A stretch of 64,000 nt of DNA from Rufibacter ruber (GTDB taxonomy: Bacteria > Bacteroidota > Bacteroidia > Cytophagales > Hymenobacteraceae): assembly GCF_001647275.1 (NCBI RefSeq), contig NZ_LRMM01000022.1, positions 1 to 64,000 on the forward strand, read 5' to 3'. Numbering within the stretch: the stretch's first letter is position 1; every line of letters begins with the position of its first letter. A program made the translations under genes and the position numbers. Below are positions 41,786 to 50,363 of this stretch, piece by piece. The notes below the pieces were generated by a model that saw only the letters and a list, made by a program, of their open reading frames with translations, was not told where the DNA came from and made no database searches.

Positions 41786-44329
41786 TTACTGCCCCACCAT
41801 GAAAACCGCATTTCCGAAGAGCAGTTTCCCGCCCTGCCAGAACGCCCTGAACAGCGGGTTGTCTACCAGGTACACCACTTGCCCGCGGCCAAGCCCCTGC
41901 ACCCCCAGCACCAGTCCGTTTTCCAGCTTCGCCCCCACTTTGGAGCCTACAAAACCGGTGGCGGGGCCTTCCTGCTTCACCACGCCCACGTTCCAGCCGT
42001 CTTTCAAATACTGCGGCAGGCTGGCGGTTCTGATCAGGGCCGCGTACGAGTTGCCGTAGCCAAAGGCCAGCGGGTGCGTGTTGTCTAACGTCACCCTGAA
42101 AACGCTTCCCTGCACTTCTTCTGAGATAGACTCCCGCTCCCGGTCTGCATAGCGCTTCAGGTCTTCTTCTGTTGCTTCTTTCTTGCCGGAGGAAGCCGGT
42201 TCAGCCGCCTTTTTTTTCACCGCAAAATCAGGCTTGTCAGCTAAGAAGCTCACCGCACTCTCCATCGCAATCAATCGGCCGCCGGCCCGTACCCAGTCTT
42301 TCACCTTGCCCAGCGTTTTCTCATCCAGTATTCTGCTGTAAGAGCCGGTGGGCAGAATGAGCACATCAAACTCGCTCAGCGGAACACTGGCAAAATAGTC
42401 AGCGCCCAGCACCGTCACGGGGTAGCCTATCTGCTGCTCAAAGTAATGCCACACCTCCCCAAAACCGTACGCTGAGACCCCTTCACCGGTCAGCAGCGCC
42501 ACCCGCGGCGCCTTGATGTGCCTGATATTCCTGGACCCGAAGTCTGAGCCGGAGGTGACAAACCCTGTTGTGGCTGTGGCCAACTGAATACCCAGAGAAT
42601 CTGCCGCCCGGGTCACCAACTGGTCAAAGCGGGTGCCTAAGCTCTCATTTCCGGCCCGGGTAATGACCAGCGAGCCCGCGGCAAACGTTTCCTTGTTCTG
42701 CTCAAACGGAACTTCAGAATACCGCACCCGCACCTTGGCTTTGAGTAAGGTTGCCAGAAATTTGATGTCCTGCACCCCGGTCCACTTGACCAGGTAGGCA
42801 TAGGCTTCCGGCACCGCCGCATTGGCAACACCCGCCGCGGGTTTGGGCTCTTTCATGGCCACCTTAGAGGTGAGCGCCGCCCCTTTGAGACCGTACGCAT
42901 AGGGCAGAGACCACGCGGTAATGTCATAGGTCACAGAGTCTTCCAGGCGAGCATTGGGCTCAAACAACACGTTCAGCAGCGTTGACTTGGGCTGGTACGC
43001 ACTGATCACCAAATCTCCGGCGGCATACTTCACGGTTTCATTTTTGCCGGTCTGGTAGAGAAACCCCTTCGCGGTGCCTGCGCTGCCGGCGTACCCGTAC
43101 CTGATCTGTTGCCGGTCCAGGTATTCAGTGAGCTCCCTGAGGCGGCCTTCCTGCCCTTTCATGGCAAACACATAGCTGCGGTAGGTGCCAAAGGGTCTGC
43201 TCTGGGCGTCTGCATAGAATTTCTTAAACTCCTTCACCACCTGGTCTGCCTTGTCTGACATGGCTTCAACGGTAGCCAAACTGGCGGCGTGGTGGTGGGC
43301 AATGCGTTGCGCCAGGGTAAGGCTATCGCCGTCAGATTTCTGGATCACCACCCCCGCTCTGCCGCTGCCGCCCTGCTCATAGGTCATGGCAATGGCGCCC
43401 TGGTAAGTGGGCCAGGTGTCGCCGTAGCTGGGGTAGAAAAGGTCAAAATTCTCGCGGGTGAAGTACAGCCAGTTGTTCCTGTCAAAGTATTTTCGGTTGT
43501 ATTCACCTATAAAGTTCTGGGCCTCGCGCTGCCAGGGCGTGATGGCATCATGGTACGGCTTCGCCGAAGGCGCAAAGTAATACGGGTTGTCTACCGCCTG
43601 CTCATGGAAGTCTGCATGCAGCTGGGGCATCCATTGGTTGTAGACCACCGCCCGCTGCTTTGACTCCACCTGCGTCTGCCACGCCCAGTCGCGGTTCAGG
43701 TCAAAGTAATAGTGGTTGGGCCTGCCGCCGGGCCACGGCTCCTGGTGCTCCCACGCCCAGGGCGAGGCATTAGGCTGCTGGTTTCTAACTCGGTTGTACC
43801 ACTGGGTGTAACGCTCCCGGCCGTCTGGGTTCACGCACGGGTCTACCAGCACCACCGTGTTCTCCAGCCATTTCTGGGCCTGCGCGTTAGAGGGGTCCAG
43901 CAGATCATACAGCACCTGCAGCACCGCCTCTGAGCTTACCGCCTCATTGCCGTGAATGTTGTAGCTGAGCCAGACAATGGCCGGCTGCTTGCCGCCCGTG
44001 GTCTGGCCGCCCAAAAGGCCGGTGTTCTTCAGGTTGTTGCTTTTGATCTCGTCCAGCCGCTGCAGGTTGGCCGGGCTTGAAAGCGTAGCCAGCAGCAACG
44101 GACGGTTCTCATACGTATGGCCGTAAGTCTGCAACTGCATCTTCTGCGGGTTCTGGGCCGCAAGGTACTTCACGTACTCTACCAGACGGCTGTGATACGT
44201 GAACTGGTCCCCCAGCTGGTAGCCCAAGAACTGGGCAGGGGTTTGCAGCGTGCTTTGGGCGGAGGCCGTGAAAGACCAGCAGAAAAACAAGGCCAGGCAG
44301 TACCAGCGCTTGTTACAGAAGTTCATCAT
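41786..44329 (-). CDS. Secreted M14-family zinc carboxypeptidase-like protein
   Basis: An 848-aa exported protein. A signal peptide (CLALFFCWSFTASAQ) leads into an M14 domain with the zinc motif SYNIHGNEAVSSEA, a third ligand in PQLHADFHEQ and a candidate catalytic Glu in MTYEQGGSGR. The remaining 450 residues resemble the C-terminal region of large Bacteroidota M14 proteins, with a DJ-1/glutamine amidotransferase-like ALLTGEGVSAYGFGEVWHYFEQ stretch. An earlier in-frame start at 44431 would run into palindrome 31. MMNFCNKRWY at 44329 was chosen. Confidence 0.85.
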   Translation of the reverse strand: MMNFCNKRWYCLALFFCWSFTASAQSTLQTPAQFLGYQLGDQFTYHSRLVEYVKYLAAQNPQKMQLQTYGHTYENRPLLLATLSSPANLQRLDEIKSNNLKNTGLLGGQTTGGKQPAIVWLSYNIHGNEAVSSEAVLQVLYDLLDPSNAQAQKWLENTVVLVDPCVNPDGRERYTQWYNRVRNQQPNASPWAWEHQEPWPGGRPNHYYFDLNRDWAWQTQVESKQRAVVYNQWMPQLHADFHEQAVDNPYYFAPSAKPYHDAITPWQREAQNFIGEYNRKYFDRNNWLYFTRENFDLFYPSYGDTWPTYQGAIAMTYEQGGSGRAGVVIQKSDGDSLTLAQRIAHHHAASLATVEAMSDKADQVVKEFKKFYADAQSRPFGTYRSYVFAMKGQEGRLRELTEYLDRQQIRYGYAGSAGTAKGFLYQTGKNETVKYAAGDLVISAYQPKSTLLNVLFEPNARLEDSVTYDITAWSLPYAYGLKGAALTSKVAMKEPKPAAGVANAAVPEAYAYLVKWTGVQDIKFLATLLKAKVRVRYSEVPFEQNKETFAAGSLVITRAGNESLGTRFDQLVTRAADSLGIQLATATTGFVTSGSDFGSRNIRHIKAPRVALLTGEGVSAYGFGEVWHYFEQQIGYPVTVLGADYFASVPLSEFDVLILPTGSYSRILDEKTLGKVKDWVRAGGRLIAMESAVSFLADKPDFAVKKKAAEPASSGKKEATEEDLKRYADRERESISEEVQGSVFRVTLDNTHPLAFGYGNSYAALIRTASLPQYLKDGWNVGVVKQEGPATGFVGSKVGAKLENGLVLGVQGLGRGQVVYLVDNPLFRAFWQGGKLLFGNAVFMVGQ

Positions 44330-44655
44330 GACAGGGTATGGGTGCAAATGTTTAAACCAAGCTACAAAGTGGGAAAAAATACGCAGAACCCCAACCTGCG
44401 TTTTCGGGCTGTTTTCTGAAAAACAGGTCAAAAACAGAATTTGCCCCCTGCCTCTGAATTGTTTAATTTCCGCCCCTCAGAGCATGTTTACCTTTTGAAG
44501 TTGCAAGCGACCAGGGCAGCGTAGCGTTTTGCCAGGGCGGCCTTGAAGCCTTTCACCAGCCCTATCAAGGGGTGAAGGCGGGTGCTGACCACGCCCCTTT
44601 GCCGCCCAAAAGACAAACTGTAAACCGGCTCACCCACCATTCTTAACAAAACCGT
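44330..44655. other. Divergent intergenic region of about 325 bp
   Basis: It separates the M14 and CocE/NonD genes. Besides palindrome 31, it shows only a GC-rich stretch (44515-44620) with loose imperfect hairpins and no convincing gene or promoter. Confidence 0.5.
44398..44437. repeat. Palindrome copy 31
   Basis: GCGTTTTCGGGCTGTTTTC and GAAAAACAGGTCAAAAACAG, imperfect in the core. Confidence 0.8.
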
Positions 44656-46533
44656 ATGAAAAACTTACGTTGGCCCAGCCTGCTGTTGCTGCTTTTTTTT
44701 ACCGCCACACAGGTGTCAGGGCAAGCCCTCTCAGACTCAGCTTATATCAGACAGCACTACACTAAAACCGAGCACCAGATCCCCATGCGCGACGGGGTGA
44801 AGCTGTTTACGGTTGTCTACGCCCCAAAAGACAAGACTCAGAAATACCCCATCATGCTCAACCGTACGCCGTATTCAGTGGCACCGTACGGCGAAGCCAA
44901 GTATAAAACCAGCCTGGGCCCTTCTTCTGAGATGCTGCGCGAAGGCTACATATTTGCCTACCAGGACGTGCGCGGCAAGTACATGAGCGAAGGGGAGTTC
45001 ATCAACATGAAACCCATCAAAGCGAAGAAAGGCAAGAAAGACGTAGACGAAAGTACTGACAGCTATGACGCCATTGCGTGGCTGGTGAAGAACGTGCCCA
45101 ACAACAACGGCCGCGTGGGCCAGTGGGGCATCTCCTACCCCGGCTACTATACCACCGTGGGCTTATTGAGCAACCACCCGGCGTTGAAAGCCGCCTCGCC
45201 GCAGGCGCCCGTAACCGACTGGTTCTGGGATGACTTTCACCACCACGGCGCCTTCTTTCTGCCGCACGCGTTCAATTTCTTAACCAGTTTTGGGCAGCCA
45301 AGACCGCAGCCATCGCCTACCGGTGCCCCACGTTTTAACCACGGCACCCCAGACGGCTATGATTTCTTTCTGAGAATGGGGCCGTTGACCAACGCCAATG
45401 CCCAATACCTGCACAACAACGTGGCGTTCTGGAACCAGATGATGGAGCACCCCAACTATGATGCCTTCTGGCAGGCCATGAACATACGGCCGCACCTGAC
45501 CAACATCAAACCCGCGGTAATGGTGGTAGGCGGCTGGTTTGACGCTGAAAACCTGTTTGGGGCGCTGGAGACCTACAAGACTATAGAGAAGAACAACCCC
45601 AAGGCCTACAACACTCTGGTGATGGGTCCGTGGTACCACGGCGGCTGGGCGCGCTCCAATGGCCAGACCCTGGGCAAAGTTTCCTTCTCGCAGAAAACCT
45701 CAGAGTTTTACCAGCCGCAGATTGAGGCAAGATTTTTCCGCCATTTCCTGAAAGGAGACGGTAAAGGGCAATTAGCCCTGCCAGAGGCGTACATGTTCAA
45801 TACCGGCGCAAACCAGTGGCGAGAATTTGCCGCCTGGCCACCTAAAAACACCCAGGAGCGCCTGCTGTATTTTGGGCCGAATGGGAAGCTGAGCTTTGAG
45901 AAACCATCCGCCGCGGGCGGACCTTCTTATGACGAGTTCATCAGTGACCCCAACAAACCGGTACCGTTCTCAGAGGAGACCACGGTGGGCATGACCCGCG
46001 AATACATGACCGATGACCAGCGGTTTGCCAGCCGCCGCCCAGATGTGCTGGTGTACCAGACAGACGTTCTCAGGGAAGACGTGACCCTGGCGGGCGAAAT
46101 CTTATCTGCCCTGAACGTCTCTACCACTGGCTCAGACGCCGACTGGGTGGTGAAACTGATAGACGTGTATCCAGACACCGCGGCGCAGAACCCACACAAC
46201 CCTGCCTCGGTGAAAATGGGCGGTTTCCAGCAAATGGTGCGCAGTGAGGTATTGCGCGGCCGTTTCAGGAACAGCTATGAAAAACCAGAAGCGTTCACGC
46301 CTAACCAGGTAACCGCCGTGAACGTGCCGCTGCAAGATGTGCTGCACACTTTTAAGAAAGGCCACCGCATTATGGTGCAGGTGCAGAGCACGTGGTTCCC
46401 GCTGGTTGACCGCAACCCGCAGAAGTTTGTTCCCAATATTTACCAGGCCAAGGCCGAAGATTTTCAGAAGGCCACGCACCGCGTGTACTTCACCCCGCAG
46501 CAGCCAAGTTATTTAAAGGTGAAGGTGCTTTAA
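44656..46533 (+). CDS. Secreted CocE/NonD-family (S15-like) serine hydrolase
   Basis: A 625-aa exported alpha/beta hydrolase. A signal peptide ends near QVSGQ. The catalytic part has YQDVRGKYMSEGEF, the nucleophile motif GQWGISYPGYYT (Ser near 160), a likely Asp in VGGWFDAEN and a His in MGPWYHGGW. The C-terminal jelly-roll domain of X-Pro dipeptidyl-peptidase enzymes follows from about 400. Substrate could be acyl esters, amides or peptides and cannot be chosen from sequence. Confidence 0.9.
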   Translation: MKNLRWPSLLLLLFFTATQVSGQALSDSAYIRQHYTKTEHQIPMRDGVKLFTVVYAPKDKTQKYPIMLNRTPYSVAPYGEAKYKTSLGPSSEMLREGYIFAYQDVRGKYMSEGEFINMKPIKAKKGKKDVDESTDSYDAIAWLVKNVPNNNGRVGQWGISYPGYYTTVGLLSNHPALKAASPQAPVTDWFWDDFHHHGAFFLPHAFNFLTSFGQPRPQPSPTGAPRFNHGTPDGYDFFLRMGPLTNANAQYLHNNVAFWNQMMEHPNYDAFWQAMNIRPHLTNIKPAVMVVGGWFDAENLFGALETYKTIEKNNPKAYNTLVMGPWYHGGWARSNGQTLGKVSFSQKTSEFYQPQIEARFFRHFLKGDGKGQLALPEAYMFNTGANQWREFAAWPPKNTQERLLYFGPNGKLSFEKPSAAGGPSYDEFISDPNKPVPFSEETTVGMTREYMTDDQRFASRRPDVLVYQTDVLREDVTLAGEILSALNVSTTGSDADWVVKLIDVYPDTAAQNPHNPASVKMGGFQQMVRSEVLRGRFRNSYEKPEAFTPNQVTAVNVPLQDVLHTFKKGHRIMVQVQSTWFPLVDRNPQKFVPNIYQAKAEDFQKATHRVYFTPQQPSYLKVKVL

Positions 46534-46556
46534 AGGCATTCCGGTTTTCTTGCTGC

Positions 46557-46590
46557 AGAAAAGCCGCTCTAGTTGAGGAGCGGCTTTTCT
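46557..46590. terminator. Intrinsic terminator after the CocE/NonD gene
   Basis: AGAAAAGCCGCTC pairs with GAGCGGCTTTTCT across an 8-nt loop, about 25 bp past the stop. Confidence 0.85.
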
Positions 46591-46628
46591 GTTTTGGGGC
46601 TGTTTTTCAGAAACCAGCCCCAAAACAG
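46589..46628. repeat. Palindrome copy 32
   Basis: CTGTTTTGGGGCTGTTTTT and AAACCAGCCCCAAAACAG, overlapping the end of the preceding terminator. Confidence 0.88.
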
Positions 46629-46748
46629 AAAAGCAAGCATCTGAATTTAGCTTTCCCAACCGGCTACCTATCAACTGGGGCAGCAACAAAAAGCCCGTAT
46701 TCCAGCCTTCCGGAGAAAAATTAAAAAAAAGTTAAACAAAAGCAGTTC

Positions 46749-46782
46749 TTCATCTTCCCTTCATCTTGACATCATAGTTTTG
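46749..46782 (+). promoter_or_regulatory. 11-bp direct repeats and -7 element (first paralog promoter)
   Basis: TTCATCTT occurs at 46749-46756 and 46760-46767, an exact 11-bp period. After 7 bp comes TAGTTTTG (46775-46782), an exact TAnnTTTG. The same arrangement precedes the second paralog. An 11-bp period is typical of tandem binding by OmpR/PhoB-type response regulators. Confidence 0.55.
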
Positions 46783-46814
46783 GCTCAGTAATCAATCATT
46801 AACACCTCACACAT

Positions 46815-47425
46815 ATGAAAAAGATGACCTTTTTAGCTGCCGCCCTTTTTGCCGCCGCTACCTCCTTCGCCCAAACCACCTCTACTGCTGTTTCACAGGA
46901 AACCAGTGCCAAAGCCACCCACGGCCAGACAGTTAGCGCTACCGCCAAAACCAATGTCGCTGGCCAGGCTTCTGAAGACGGCTCAGTAAAAGGACAGGAA
47001 ATTAAAAACGCGCTCAGGCAAAAAGAGCGGCGGCCAAGGAACAACAGGAAAAAAACAAAGCGGAGAAAAGAGAGGCCAAGGAAGCCGCTGCCAGACAACG
47101 GGCTGAGACTAAAACCAACGTGGAAGACGGCCTAGAGCAGGTACGGGAACAGAAAGATACCCATGGCCAGCAGGTGAGCACCACTGCCCAAACCACTACT
47201 GCAACCGGAAAGGAAAAAGGCCTGGCAGTGAAACAAGTCGCTACTGAAAACAAACCGGCAAGAGGGGCCAGAGCAGAAACCGCGACAGGCGCCACCGTGA
47301 AAGTGAAATCGTCGGCCAGACGCCAGACCCCAACCACTGCCAGAAAAACCAATGTGGGGTCAGCACCCGTGAAAGCCAAAGCCGGAGTGCGTACCGGAGC
47401 CGGCCTCAAAGTAGGCAAAAACTAA
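46815..47425 (+). pseudogene. Ala/Lys-rich secreted protein, frameshifted
   Basis: It starts with a clear signal peptide (MKKMTFLAAALFAAATSFAQ) and continues to about codon 75 (GQEIKNALRQKERR). The + frame then becomes an unlikely Arg/Lys/Pro-rich tail ending at 47135. The neighbouring frame from about 47025 gives an Ala/Glu/Lys-rich coil and a natural end (VKAKAGVRTGAGLKVGKN) at 47425. A net change of one base between about 47000 and 47035 would restore a 203-aa protein. The paralog at 47729 has RQKERK at the matching point, which places the shift just after RQKER. Function is unknown. Confidence 0.7.
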
Positions 47426-47432
47426 GCAGGCT

Positions 47433-47473
47433 TAAGATCAGCTGGCCCCCCCAGCGGGCACCGGCTGATCTTA
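47433..47473. terminator. Hairpin between the two paralogs (weak terminator candidate)
   Basis: TAAGATCAGC-x-GG pairs with CC-x-GCTGATCTTA across a C-rich loop. There is no strong T-run, so termination is uncertain. Confidence 0.45.
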
Positions 47474-47497
47474 TGCCTTACTTTCCCCCTACCAACA

Positions 47498-47655
47498 ATG
47501 AAATTCTACCTGCTACTCTGTCTGTTTCTGAACACCCTCTGCGCTGTATCGTATCCTGCGTATGGATTGGGAAAACAGAATTTCTGCCAGCCTATGACCA
47601 CTTGTCACCGGTAGAAGAAGACAATCCAAAAAAGTCAGAAAAAAAGGCCAAATGA
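47498..47655 (+). pseudogene. Possible small secreted protein, apparently one base short
   Basis: ATG 47498 opens a signal peptide (MKFYLLLCLFLNTLCAVSYPAYG) that reads into a stop after 38 codons. Adding one A to the AAAA run at 47572-47575 would extend it to a 52-aa protein ending HLSPVEEDNPKKSEKKAK at 47655. A charged tail of that kind resembles its neighbours. No homolog was available for comparison, so both the 38-aa reading and a chance ORF remain possible. Confidence 0.35.
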
Positions 47656-47663
47656 AGTGCTTC

Positions 47664-47697
47664 TTCATCTTGTCTTCATCTTGCCTCCATACCTTTA
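47664..47697 (+). promoter_or_regulatory. 11-bp direct repeats and -7 element (second paralog promoter)
   Basis: TTCATCTT occurs at 47664-47671 and 47675-47682, followed after 7 bp by TACCTTTA (47690-47697). Spacing is identical to that at 46749-46782. Confidence 0.55.
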
Positions 47698-47728
47698 CTC
47701 CCAGCACGCCCATTTATTGTTTAGCCTT

Positions 47729-48484
47729 ATGAAAAAGGTACCTTTACTAGCCGCCGCCCTTTTAGCCGCCGCCGCCACCTTCGCCCAGACGTCAAGTGGC
47801 CTACTTACGTTTGCCTCTCCAGCCACCCTGGCCCACCAGCCGGGCACGCAAGGGCGCTCCCATACCCCATCATCTGCCGCCGCTGAGCCAGAGAAGCAAC
47901 ACATTTATGCGCAGGAGATTGCCCTTGCCCGGCAAAAGGAACGGAAAGCAGAACGTGAAGCCTTCAGAGAAGAGGCCAAAGAGAAGAAAGAGCACGGGAA
48001 ACAGGTAAGAAAAGAACAGAAAGAGGCGCTGACGGAGATGGAGGCTTCTGCCACAGCCCTGACTGAGACACCCGAGAACGTTCTGCCGCAGGATCAGGAA
48101 AGGCCCAGAAAAAGCAAGAAAGATAAATCTTCACGCACGGAACAAGAACCCTCTAAAGAGAAAGGGGACAACCATGGCAAAGCAGTGAACACGGTATCCA
48201 GAGAGGTAGCAGAAACAGGCGCAGACAAAGGGCAGGAAGTAAAAGAAGTGGCCAGTGCCAGGCGCCAGCGCAAACCTGAGAAAGTAGATGCCTCTGGCGA
48301 GGTACCCGTTGAGGCCGCCGCAAAAGTGCCCAGATCGGCTGCCCGCCCCGGGCGGGGTGCTGCCCGCGGGGCCGTGCAGGGAGCCAACACTACGGTTACC
48401 AAAACCACCGGCGGCGCCGTGAAAGCGGTCAAAGCCGCTAAGCCGCTAAAAGTAGGCGTAGGCGTGAAAGCTGGCAAAAATTAG
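47729..48484 (+). CDS. Ala/Lys/Glu-rich secreted protein (251 aa), paralog of the 46815 gene
   Basis: A signal peptide (MKKVPLLAAALLAAAATFAQ) nearly identical in style to the upstream paralog is followed by a low-complexity, strongly charged chain. A probable helix lies at about 60-110 (ALARQKERKAEREAFREEAKEKKEH). The C-terminal half is rich in Ala, Val and Lys and ends LKVGVGVKAGKN, like the paralog. No catalytic motif is seen. A histone-like or coil structural role in the envelope is conceivable but unsupported. It is likely part of the regulon of the downstream two-component system. Confidence 0.7.
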   Translation: MKKVPLLAAALLAAAATFAQTSSGLLTFASPATLAHQPGTQGRSHTPSSAAAEPEKQHIYAQEIALARQKERKAEREAFREEAKEKKEHGKQVRKEQKEALTEMEASATALTETPENVLPQDQERPRKSKKDKSSRTEQEPSKEKGDNHGKAVNTVSREVAETGADKGQEVKEVASARRQRKPEKVDASGEVPVEAAAKVPRSAARPGRGAARGAVQGANTTVTKTTGGAVKAVKAAKPLKVGVGVKAGKN

Positions 48485-48505
48485 TCTTAAAAGGAAGCAT
48501 AGCCT

Positions 48506-48533
48506 CCAGCCGTTTCTCCCCGTGAAACGGCTG
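48506..48533. terminator. Hairpin after the second paralog (weak terminator candidate)
   Basis: CCAGCCGTTTC pairs perfectly with GAAACGGCTGG. No T-run follows, so it may be an attenuating or stabilising hairpin ahead of the next gene. Confidence 0.45.
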
Positions 48534-48569
48534 GATTCATCATATTGTACCACGTAATTCGCGCAGCAG

Positions 48570-49487
48570 ATGAAGAAAGTACTTGGATTCTGTTTTTTCC
48601 TAAGCTGTTTTTGGGTGTCTGTTAGCGTAGCCCAAAACAATACGTTGCCTGCCCCCAAAGCTGATGATCCCGCCAGGAAAGGCTGGTGGACCATAGGCCT
48701 GGAAACGGCCAACAACGCTTCTTTTTATGGCCGAAACACCGCTACCCACTATCCTTATGTGGCGCAGTCCCTCACGTATACCCATACATCAGGGCTGTGG
48801 CTCTCTGCCATGTCTTACCAGCTGTTCAAAACAGAAGATGTGTTTGATGAGACAGATGTCTCTGCCGGGTACAGCTTTAAGATAGGCGAGCGGTTTGACG
48901 GCACCCTGAGCTACACCCGTTTTTTCTTCGGGCCCAACACGCCCCTGATCCAGGCTGTCACTGAGAATGCGGTTTCGGCCACCGGCCAGTATGACTGGGT
49001 CTACCTGTATTCTGGCCTTACCGTGAGTTATACGTTTGGGGGCAGCAGTGACCTCTTCACCGTACTGGACAATTCCCGCTACATTCCGCTGGAACCGCTC
49101 TGGAAGGGGAAGAAGGCCGTAGGGCTTGACCCAAAAATCAGCGTAATTGCCGGCACCCAGCAATTCTCAGAAACCTATACCGTGGTCACCCAAAACAAGA
49201 AAGACGCCTTAGACGGTATTTTGGGGAATTTGCCCAACGGAAACGGGAAAGGGAATGGAAACGGGAAAAATGGCTCGGGCTCCGGCAACGGCTCTACCAC
49301 CACCACCACTGAGAACAAACGCAGATTCACGGTACTCAACTATACCGTGAGCGTACCCGTGGTGTTCAGCCTGGGTAATTTTGATTTCGAGCCTACGTAC
49401 CGGTACTCCTACCCCGTGAACAAACTGGAGGGCGATGAGTCTCAACCGCAGTCGTTCTACTCCCTGAATGTGAGCTACACCTTTTAA
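48570..49487 (+). CDS. Outer-membrane beta-barrel protein with Gly/Asn-rich loop
   Basis: A 305-aa protein with a signal peptide ending VSVAQ. Amphipathic strands alternate with polar turns, and the terminal residues are LNVSYTF (final Phe). A low-complexity loop at about 222-248 (NGNGKGNGNGKNGSGSGNG then a Thr run) probably lies outside the barrel. No exact family was recognised. The stop lies 24 bp before the response regulator start, suggesting one transcript. Confidence 0.7.
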   Translation: MKKVLGFCFFLSCFWVSVSVAQNNTLPAPKADDPARKGWWTIGLETANNASFYGRNTATHYPYVAQSLTYTHTSGLWLSAMSYQLFKTEDVFDETDVSAGYSFKIGERFDGTLSYTRFFFGPNTPLIQAVTENAVSATGQYDWVYLYSGLTVSYTFGGSSDLFTVLDNSRYIPLEPLWKGKKAVGLDPKISVIAGTQQFSETYTVVTQNKKDALDGILGNLPNGNGKGNGNGKNGSGSGNGSTTTTTENKRRFTVLNYTVSVPVVFSLGNFDFEPTYRYSYPVNKLEGDESQPQSFYSLNVSYTF

Positions 49488-49511
49488 CCTACCTCACTTA
49501 ACACGCCCCCT

Positions 49512-50186
49512 ATGCATGTATTGATTGTAGAAGACGAGACCGGCCTTGCCACTGAGCTGGTGCACTTTCTCTCAAAGGAGCATTACAAGTGCGACTGGGC
49601 CTCCAACGGCCGTGAAGCCTCAGAAAAAATTGCCGTCAACCTGTATGATTTCATTCTGCTGGACCTGGGTTTACCAGACTATGACGGCCTTGACCTTCTG
49701 GCCGAAACCAAAGGCCTGGAGCATGACCCGGCGGTGATTGTGCTGACCGCCCGCGGTTCTCTGGAAGACCGGATCAGGGGGCTGGGCTTAGGCGCCGACG
49801 ATTACCTGCCCAAGCCCTTCTCCCTGCTGGAACTGCAGGCCCGCATGCAGGCGGTAGTGCGCCGTAAATTTAAGATGAAGTCGTCTACTGTGCAGTTTCA
49901 CGGGTTTGAGCTGGACAGCAGCACCAGACGGGTGCACCACCACGGCAGCGAGCTACTGCTCACGAAAAAAGAATTTGACCTGCTGCACTACCTCCTCCTG
50001 CACAAGAACCGCATCCTGACCCGGCTACAGTTGACAGAGCACATCTGGGGCAATATCCTGGAAGATGACTATGACTCCAACTACATTGATGTGCACATGA
50101 AGAACCTGCGAAAGAAGCTGTCTGTTTATGAGCCCACTGATTTTCTGGAAACCGTGCGCGGGGTAGGCTACCGGCTCACCACCTAA
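49512..50186 (+). CDS. OmpR-family response regulator
   Basis: A 224-aa two-domain regulator. The receiver has the acidic pair in VEDE (7-9), the phosphoacceptor Asp51 in LLDLGLPD, Thr79 in VLTA and Lys101 in LPKPF. The C-terminal winged helix (LTKKEFDLLHYLLLHKNRILTRLQL...VHMKNLRKKL...VRGVGYRLT) is typical of the OmpR/PhoB class, which binds direct repeats with 10-11-bp periods. The kinase gene follows after 177 bp with palindrome 33 between them. Confidence 0.93.
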   Translation: MHVLIVEDETGLATELVHFLSKEHYKCDWASNGREASEKIAVNLYDFILLDLGLPDYDGLDLLAETKGLEHDPAVIVLTARGSLEDRIRGLGLGADDYLPKPFSLLELQARMQAVVRRKFKMKSSTVQFHGFELDSSTRRVHHHGSELLLTKKEFDLLHYLLLHKNRILTRLQLTEHIWGNILEDDYDSNYIDVHMKNLRKKLSVYEPTDFLETVRGVGYRLTT

Positions 50187-50263
50187 CCACGTCACAAAAG
50201 CCTGAAGTGGGGAGATCTGCCGGAAAGGTGCGTTGGAAGAGAGAGGGCGCATTTCTCCCCATT

Positions 50264-50305
50264 TCTGTTTTCGGGCTGTTTTCTGAAAAACAGCCCGAAA
50301 ACAGA
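50264..50305. repeat. Palindrome copy 33
   Basis: TCTGTTTTCGGGCTGTTTT and AAAACAGCCCGAAAACAGA pair perfectly around CTGA. GGGCTG/CAGCCC is a compensated variant. It lies inside a two-component operon, which argues against a strict terminator role. Confidence 0.93.
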
Positions 50306-50363
50306 TTTTCAATTTAGATTCTATATCTTTCACGGCTCCCTGCTCGCCTATTCTAATTGATCC

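Noticed and set aside
44330-44431. N-terminal extension of the M14 protein
   Set aside because: It runs into palindrome 31 and places the signal peptide internally.
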